From: Sphaerochaetaceae bacterium
GTDB lineage: Bacteria; Spirochaetota; Spirochaetia; Sphaerochaetales; Sphaerochaetaceae
Direction of reading: 5' to 3'
Assembly: GCA_024405015.1 (NCBI GenBank)
Contig: JAKSPE010000014.1
Coordinates: 1 to 46,605, forward strand
Length of the DNA stretch: 46,605 nt
This document shows, piece by piece, positions 41,787-46,605 of this stretch. Position 1 is the first letter of the stretch. Every line of letters starts with the position of its first letter. The notes beneath the pieces were generated by a model that was not told the origin of the DNA, searched no databases, and worked only from the letters and a program-made list of their open reading frames with translations. A program made the position numbers and the translations under genes.

Positions 41787-41912
41787 CGATTGTGTCATTG
41801 GCGGTTCAATGCCTGTGTGTTCTAGTCTGGTGTGCGGCAAGTGGGCCCCAAAGCCAAACGCAGCCGCATGCATGGCGGGCCCAAAGGGCTTCACACAGCC
41901 TACCCACAATCG
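41787..41912. repeat. Multi-hairpin repeat element B
   Basis: A 126-bp imperfect palindrome without an ORF. The outer arms CGATTGTG/CACAATCG (41787-41794 with 41905-41912) are perfect; next inside are CTGTGTG/CACACAG (41813-41819 with 41892-41898). Two GGGCCC sites flank a GCATGC core. About 28 of the first 36 bases match the start of the element at 13857, and GCATGCAT and an ACAGCC ending are shared. It follows a terminator and precedes a toxin-antitoxin pair. Confidence 0.6.
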
Positions 41913-41989
41913 AGAAAACTCATTGTTTTCGAAGACTTAGTAGTTCATTCAAATACTGATTTGTTCACAAAAAAAGTTGTAAATAGAAC

Positions 41990-42018
41990 TTGTCAATATG
42001 TTGAATACAACATATATT
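41990..42018 (+). promoter_or_regulatory. Promoter and operator of the toxin-antitoxin operon
   Basis: TTGTCA (41990-41995), 17-bp spacer, TATATT (42013-42018). The 20-bp palindrome ATATGTTG-AATA-CAACATAT (41996-42015) fills the spacer and overlaps the -10. This is the usual place for autorepression by the antitoxin. Confidence 0.75.
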
Positions 42019-42041
42019 ATCCGTAAGGAGTACTGCATATT

Positions 42042-42386
42042 GTGGAAATCGAATTTTACGATACCGAAGACGGGAAATGTCCTGTAAGAGATTTCATTCA
42101 ATCTCTGGAACCTAAAATGTTCGCAAAAACTCTTCGAACCATCGACCTTCTAGAGAAAAATGGTACTAGCTTACGAGCTCCATATTCAACCCCAATCGGA
42201 GATGGTATATTTGAACTTCGAACAAAACAGGGATCCGACATCACACGCGTAATGTACTTCTTCTTTATTGGAAATAAAGCAATTCTTACGAATGGATTTG
42301 TAAAGAAAACGCAGAAAACGCCAACATCAGAAATAGATTTGGCAAAGAAATATAAGGCAGATTATGAGAGGAGGAATCCAAAATGA
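42042..42386 (+). CDS. RelE/HigB-type toxin (Gp49-like)
   Basis: A 114-aa basic protein. FYDTEDGKCPVRDFIQSL at the N-terminus and IGDGIFELRTKQGSDITRVMYFF in the middle are the pattern of phage-derived Gp49-like/HigB toxins, ribosome-dependent mRNA endonucleases of the RelE fold. The C-terminal FVKKTQKTPTSEIDLAKKY is likewise typical. It starts with GTG at 42042, 11 nt after AAGGAG. It overlaps the antitoxin gene by 4 nt. Toxin-first order and AT-rich composition fit a HigBA-like mobile pair. Confidence 0.85.
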   Translation: MEIEFYDTEDGKCPVRDFIQSLEPKMFAKTLRTIDLLEKNGTSLRAPYSTPIGDGIFELRTKQGSDITRVMYFFFIGNKAILTNGFVKKTQKTPTSEIDLAKKYKADYERRNPK

Positions 42387-42667
42387 GTAGCTATTCAGAA
42401 TTCAAAAAGAAATCCCTCGATAACCCAGAAATCAAGGCAGAATATGATGCTCTTCAGCCTGAATATGATATTATCCAGGCTCTGATTGAGGCTAGAAAAG
42501 AGCAGAAGATGACACAGAAAGACCTTTCTGTTGCAACAGGGATTACACAAGCAGATATCAGCAGAATCGAAAATGGGACAAGAAATCCAAGCCTTGAGAT
42601 GATAAAAAGACTTGCTGCGGGGATGGGAATGCGGTTGAAGTTGGAGTTCGTACCTGCAAAAAACTAA
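42383..42667 (+). CDS. XRE-family antitoxin (HigA-like)
   Basis: A 94-aa protein. A helix-turn-helix covers about residues 45-90: KMTQKDLSVATGITQADISR followed by IENGTRNPSLEMIKRLAAG. The N-terminal 40 residues are acidic and probably wrap the toxin. It should neutralise the toxin encoded just before it and repress the shared promoter through the palindrome at 41996-42015. GAGAGGAGG lies before the ATG. Confidence 0.88.
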   Translation: MSSYSEFKKKSLDNPEIKAEYDALQPEYDIIQALIEARKEQKMTQKDLSVATGITQADISRIENGTRNPSLEMIKRLAAGMGMRLKLEFVPAKN

Positions 42668-42679
42668 ATTTGAAGATTA

Positions 42680-43114
42680 TTAGATACTGCTAAACTTAAG
42701 AGTGAAATCAAAGGGAAAGCCTTTGACATGCATCTTGATCTTGAACTCAAGAGCACCCTTCTTGATGGTGCCGGAAACAGATTCAATTCCAGCTTCCTTA
42801 TGCTCAGGAGGAATATCATAGGAGAGCACAGCATTGCCCTTTTTGTCATAGGTCAGAATCAAAGGCTCAACAGGCATCTCTTCTGAGGCAGGATACTCCT
42901 CGCTGACAGCAATCGGAGGAATGATCAGAGTCAAAGTACCATCAGGCTGAGTTTTGAGGGTCAGTTCAACAGGCTTTCCATCCAAAGGTTCAACAGTACC
43001 GGAGAACAGAGAAACGGACCACTTGATGGTAACAGGGTAAATGCCGTCTACAGAGTCTGCAAAAGCAACAGCACCCAGCAAGAGAACAACCAAGAATACA
43101 AATGCTTTCCTCAT
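42680..43114 (-). CDS. Secreted protein of unknown function
   Basis: A 144-aa protein with signal peptide MRKAFVFLVVLLLGAVAFA. The mature part is all-beta in appearance: GIYPVTIKWSVSLFSGTVEP, ELTLKTQPDGTLTLIIPP and LEFKIKMHVKGFPFDFTLKF. It could be a lipocalin-like or other small beta-barrel in the periplasm; no family was recognised. The ATG at 43114 is preceded by GGGGTGGAATAGG; the ATG at 43129 lacks any signal. It lies 21 nt after the flavoprotein gene and is probably co-transcribed. Confidence 0.65.
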   Translation of the reverse strand: MRKAFVFLVVLLLGAVAFADSVDGIYPVTIKWSVSLFSGTVEPLDGKPVELTLKTQPDGTLTLIIPPIAVSEEYPASEEMPVEPLILTYDKKGNAVLSYDIPPEHKEAGIESVSGTIKKGALEFKIKMHVKGFPFDFTLKFSSI

Positions 43115-43135
43115 CCTATTCCACCCCATGAAAAA

Positions 43136-44698
43136 TCAGACCAGTCGATTTGCAATCATCTGGGCACAGCGCATACCGTCGACGGCAGCACTGACGATTC
43201 CACCGGCATAACCTGCACCTTCTCCACATGGATAAAGGTCTGCAGTCGAGACGCTCTGAAGGCTCTCGTTGTCACGCACAATTCGAACAGGACCGCTTGT
43301 TCGGGTCTCGGTTCCGATCATGGTTGCTTCGCTTGTCATAAAGCCACGAGCATAGCGTCCGAACGTATCAAAACCATCATGAAGCGCCTTACAGGCAAAA
43401 TCTGGCAGAACCTCCCAAAGGTCTGTGTTGGTCAGACCTGGTGCATAGCTAGAACTGTTGAGACTCTGGCTGGTGCGATGGGCCATGAAATCGGTCATTC
43501 GCTGTGCTGGAGCCTTCTGCATACCGTTCGCCGCATCATAGGTCTTTTTCTCAAGGGCAATCTGCAAGTCCATCATGGCAAGAGGATGGTTTTTCACATA
43601 CTCCTCATCTCCGAGGATGGAAGTCGGGAATTCAACGACCATACCGCTATTGGCCCACTTGGAACCACGGTTACTTGGAGACATGCCGTTGACGACAACC
43701 TGGTTGACATCAGAGGCTGCCGGAACGACAAAACCACCTGGACACATACAGAAGGAGTACACACCCATCTGGCGGCCATCCACGTTCACCTGTGTGGTGA
43801 AACTGTATTCAGCAGCAGGAAGGTATTCTCCCCTACCGGCTGGGTTGTGGTACTGGATCTGGTCAATCAGGTGCTGCGGATGCTCAAGGCGAACACCCAT
43901 GGCAAGGCTTTTGGCCTCGGTGGCGACACCGCGCTCCACCACCATGCGGAACGTATCACGAGCGGCATTTCCGATTGCCAGAATCACAGGTCCGTCAAAC
44001 GAAAGCTCACAGCCGTCGACAAGGCTCTTTGCCACCACCCCGCAGCAACGACCATCGCGAATCACAAGGTCGGTAGCCTGCGTCTGGAACAGCACCTGTC
44101 CACCATGAGAAATGATGTCGTTTCGCATGGCCTCGATGATCTTAGGAAGCTTGTCGGTTCCGATATGGGGATGGGCATCACACAAAATGGTCTCGGAGGC
44201 ACCATATTTGACAAAGGTACCAAGGACCTTGGAATTCTCTCCACGCTTTTTGCTGCGTGTGTAGAGTTTTCCGTCAGAATAGGTTCCGGCGCCACCCTCT
44301 CCGAAGCTGTAGTTGGAATTGGAGTCGACAATGTCAGCAGTTGAGATCTTGGCGATGTCTACACGACGAGCATGAACATCCTTTCCACGCTCCAGGACAA
44401 TCGGTCGGATTCCCTGCTCCAGAAGGTTCATTGCGGCAAACAGTCCGGCAGGACCGCTACCCACGATAATGACCTGACCTTTGGAAGGGTCGGCATCCTT
44501 CAGTTCAATGCTTTCAGCCACAGGGGCATCCGGATTGATTCTGCAGACAAGATCGATCATGACATCACGTCGACGTGCATCGACAGAGCGACGGATAATG
44601 ACATAGCGATCCGTCTTGCAAAGCCCAAGAGCTTTGCGAAGGCTGTTTTCGTCGTAGGCACGATTTGGTGGAAGTCTTAATGTAACGTCTTTCTGCAT
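43136..44698 (-). CDS. COG2509-type NAD(P)/FAD-dependent oxidoreductase
   Basis: A 520-aa flavoprotein. Residues 1-70 form a small alpha/beta domain typical of this group. The FAD motif is VIIVGSGPAGLFAAMNLLE (about 76-94), followed by VLERGKDVHARRVDI, NYSFGEGGAGTYSDGKLYTR (about 132-151) and CMCPGGFVVPAAS. The end AGYAGGIVSAAVDGMRCA is also characteristic. The physiological substrate is unknown. The ATG at 44698 has no Shine-Dalgarno; TATGAT ends 6 nt before it. It is divergent from the ABC-F gene. Confidence 0.87.
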   Translation of the reverse strand: MQKDVTLRLPPNRAYDENSLRKALGLCKTDRYVIIRRSVDARRRDVMIDLVCRINPDAPVAESIELKDADPSKGQVIIVGSGPAGLFAAMNLLEQGIRPIVLERGKDVHARRVDIAKISTADIVDSNSNYSFGEGGAGTYSDGKLYTRSKKRGENSKVLGTFVKYGASETILCDAHPHIGTDKLPKIIEAMRNDIISHGGQVLFQTQATDLVIRDGRCCGVVAKSLVDGCELSFDGPVILAIGNAARDTFRMVVERGVATEAKSLAMGVRLEHPQHLIDQIQYHNPAGRGEYLPAAEYSFTTQVNVDGRQMGVYSFCMCPGGFVVPAASDVNQVVVNGMSPSNRGSKWANSGMVVEFPTSILGDEEYVKNHPLAMMDLQIALEKKTYDAANGMQKAPAQRMTDFMAHRTSQSLNSSSYAPGLTNTDLWEVLPDFACKALHDGFDTFGRYARGFMTSEATMIGTETRTSGPVRIVRDNESLQSVSTADLYPCGEGAGYAGGIVSAAVDGMRCAQMIANRLV

Positions 44699-44704
44699 AG
44701 AGCA

Positions 44705-44733
44705 ATCATAACCAATTCATATGGTTTTGTGTA
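44705..44733 (-). promoter_or_regulatory. Promoter of the COG2509 gene (leaderless type)
   Basis: Minus-strand TACACA (44733-44728), 17-bp spacer, TATGAT (44710-44705), then 6 nt to the ATG at 44698. Confidence 0.5.
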
Positions 44734-44746
44734 CCCTGACCTGTTA

Positions 44747-44775
44747 TTGCGACAATGCCCTTTTTCTGTTACAAC
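44747..44775 (+). promoter_or_regulatory. Promoter of the ABC-F gene (leaderless type)
   Basis: TTGCGA (44747-44752), 17-bp spacer, TACAAC (44770-44775), then 7 nt to the ATG at 44783. Both boxes match consensus at four of six positions. No Shine-Dalgarno precedes the ATG. Confidence 0.4.
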
Positions 44776-44782
44776 ACAAGTG

Positions 44783-46605
44783 ATGAACGCACTTTCCGTA
44801 TTCAACGTCGCAAAATCAGTAAAGGATGAGAACCTGTTCTCGAACGTGAACTTCGGTCTTGAGATCGGAGAGCATCTTGGCCTTATCGGCAAGAACGGAG
44901 CAGGAAAATCCACCTTCCTCAAATTGCTTGCCGGCCAGATCCAGCCTGACGAGGGTGAAATCACCATCAACAAGTCATGTCGTGTGGCATTTCTGGAGCA
45001 GGATGTGCATTTCAACGAAGGCTGCACCATTGCAGACTTCCTGCGACTGAGCGAAGACCCACATGTGAAACTTCTGTGCCGTTACGAGGAAGGTGAACAT
45101 GAACTGATGGAGACCATCGAGAGCCTTGGCATCTGGGACATTGAAGACCGCTACCGACGTTACCTCATGGAACTTGGCGTAGACAGAAGTCTTGAGACCA
45201 GAATGGACACCCTCTCAGGTGGTATGCAGAAAAAGTGCGCCATTGCCAGAATCCTTGCCATTGAGCCGAACATCCTTCTTTTGGATGAGCCGACAAACCA
45301 TCTGGACATCCCTTCCATCGAGTGGCTGGAAAGCCAGCTTTCCAAGGGAACCGCAAACACAGGCAAAGGCTGCTTCACCGTTGTGCTCGTCACCCATGAC
45401 CGCTATTTCCTGGATGCCGTGTGTAACAGAATCATGGAGATTGACCGCAACTGGGCATATTTCTATGAAGGCGGTTACACCGAGTTCCTCGAAGGTCGTG
45501 AAATCCGTATGTATAACCTGCAGAAAGAGCAGGACAGACTTGCCACAATCCTCAGGCGTGAGATCGAGTGGCTTCACCGTGGTCCTAAGGCCAGAACCGG
45601 AAAGGACAGCGGACGAAAGCAGCGCATCGAGGAGCTGATGAGCCAGCGCACCCGCGCCGAAGAGGAGACTCGTGAGTTCTCCAGCATCACCCGCAGAATG
45701 GGAAAGAAGATCCTTGAGCTCAAGCATGTAGGCGTCAAGCGTGGAGACCGTCAAATCCTAAGCGATTTCAACCTTGAGTTCATCAAGGGCCAGCGCTTTG
45801 GCGTCATTGGTGCAAACGGAAGCGGAAAATCCACCTTGCTGGAGCTCATGACAGGAAACCTGCTTCCAGACAGCGGCGTTGTGGACACAGGTGTGAACAC
45901 CGTTTTCGGCTATTACGACCAGACTTCCATGCACCTGCCTCTGGACAAGACCCCTTTGGAGTTCATAGGCGAGATTGGCCAGAACATCGTGCTTTCCAGC
46001 GACTATCAGGTCACACCTCCGAGATTCCTTGAGCTGTTCGGCTTTCCGGCATCGTTTCACAGACTTCCGATCGGCGTGCTTTCCGGTGGTGAAAGACGAC
46101 GCCTTTACCTGTTGAGTACCCTTGTCAGAAACCCGAACTTTCTGGTCTTTGACGAGCCGACAAACGATCTGGACATTGATACCCTAAGACGTCTTGAGCA
46201 GTACATCCTGGATTTCACAGGTTGTGTGATCATCGTCAGCCATGACCGAGCCTTCCTGGACAGAACCTGTAACGAGCTGATCATCATGCCACAGGCTGTG
46301 CGATACGAAGGCACCTACTCCGACTATCATGCCGAGCAGCTGGCTCAGAAGAGCGCTAAGGCTGAAGCCCCAAAGCAGGCAAATGCCAAGGCAGATGTTC
46401 AGGTCAAGCAGAGTGCTGACACACGAGTGAGAGACAGACAGAAGAAAGGACTGTCCTTCAAGGAGAAGAAGGAATTTGAGCAGCTGAACATTGACATTGA
46501 GAACATGGAGATGGAGAAAGCTGAAATTGAAGAATTCTTCTCAAGTGGAAAGCCAGATGTCACAGGCGAGAAGCAAAAGCGCTACAAGCAGCTTGGAGAG
46601 CTTCT
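44783..46605 (+). CDS. ABC-F family ATPase (partial, runs off the window)
   Basis: At least 607 residues; the 3' end lies outside. Two nucleotide-binding domains are complete: GLIGKNGAGKST, LSGGMQKK and ILLLDEPTNHLD in the first, GVIGANGSGKST, LSGGERRR and FLVFDEPTNDLD in the second. There are no membrane helices. A linker rich in charged residues (about 240-320) and a C-terminal coiled-coil beginning near residue 540 suggest a Uup-like member. ABC-F proteins act on the ribosome, relieving stalling or giving antibiotic protection. The start is the ATG at 44783, without a Shine-Dalgarno. Confidence 0.9.
   Translation, partial: MNALSVFNVAKSVKDENLFSNVNFGLEIGEHLGLIGKNGAGKSTFLKLLAGQIQPDEGEITINKSCRVAFLEQDVHFNEGCTIADFLRLSEDPHVKLLCRYEEGEHELMETIESLGIWDIEDRYRRYLMELGVDRSLETRMDTLSGGMQKKCAIARILAIEPNILLLDEPTNHLDIPSIEWLESQLSKGTANTGKGCFTVVLVTHDRYFLDAVCNRIMEIDRNWAYFYEGGYTEFLEGREIRMYNLQKEQDRLATILRREIEWLHRGPKARTGKDSGRKQRIEELMSQRTRAEEETREFSSITRRMGKKILELKHVGVKRGDRQILSDFNLEFIKGQRFGVIGANGSGKSTLLELMTGNLLPDSGVVDTGVNTVFGYYDQTSMHLPLDKTPLEFIGEIGQNIVLSSDYQVTPPRFLELFGFPASFHRLPIGVLSGGERRRLYLLSTLVRNPNFLVFDEPTNDLDIDTLRRLEQYILDFTGCVIIVSHDRAFLDRTCNELIIMPQAVRYEGTYSDYHAEQLAQKSAKAEAPKQANAKADVQVKQSADTRVRDRQKKGLSFKEKKEFEQLNIDIENMEMEKAEIEEFFSSGKPDVTGEKQKRYKQLGEL

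Overview
The window looks like the chromosome of a free-living or gut-associated spirochaete (Treponema/Sphaerochaeta-like). The evidence is indirect: a sugar-binding protein with the N-terminus FANGGKEK, lipoproteins with relaxed lipoboxes, carbohydrate-degrading genes, and relatives that I associate with anaerobic gut bacteria. There are no rRNA genes, IS elements, phage genes or CRISPR arrays. Gene density is high, strands alternate in short operons, and two tRNA genes are present (Gln-TTG, Val-CAC).

Layout. 1-7 kb: secreted pectate lyase, tRNA-Gln, ispE behind a SMUG-type uracil-DNA glycosylase, a divergent adenosine/MTA/SAH-deaminase-type amidohydrolase, a DUF2188-like small protein, a B12-binding radical SAM enzyme, a candidate small RNA and tRNA-Val. 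7-14 kb: a small outer-membrane protein, a CotH-kinase lipoprotein with a second outer-membrane protein, and the tldD/tldE (pmbA) protease pair. 14-18.5 kb: an accessory PD-(D/E)XK-like gene, an alpha/beta-hydrolase lipoprotein, a U32-like TIM-barrel protein, and an AAA ATPase with twin palindromes upstream. 18.7-29.5 kb: a carbohydrate locus on the minus strand (two ABC permeases, solute-binding protein, secreted metallo-beta-lactamase-fold protein, sugar isomerase/epimerase, GH94-type phosphorylase, polysaccharide deacetylase, acyl esterase, membrane protein), with a divergent AraC regulator and an FAD oxidoreductase next to it. 31-38 kb: a giant MscS channel with two extracytoplasmic regions, an FMN reductase, a Fic protein, and a DUF4143 ATPase preceded by a 33-bp-periodic repeat array. 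38-46.6 kb: a heterodimeric ABC exporter with a structured leader, a HigBA-type toxin-antitoxin pair, a secreted protein, a COG2509-type flavoprotein and an ABC-F ATPase that runs off the window.

How it works together. The 18.7-28.6 kb operon reads as import and phosphorolysis of an acylated beta-linked oligosaccharide: ABC uptake, removal of acyl groups by the deacetylase and esterase, then GH94 phosphorolysis. The AraC regulator is the likely sensor.

Most notable signals. (1) Several genes have a -10 box exactly 6-7 nt before the start codon, often with a -35 at 17-18 bp and no Shine-Dalgarno, which predicts leaderless mRNAs. (2) Two different ATPases with nuclease-like C-termini each carry their own set of upstream DNA repeats. 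(3) A family of about 115-135 bp multi-hairpin elements lies just behind terminators. (4) A candidate small RNA has a C-rich, anti-Shine-Dalgarno-like loop. All of this was read by eye; no searches were run.
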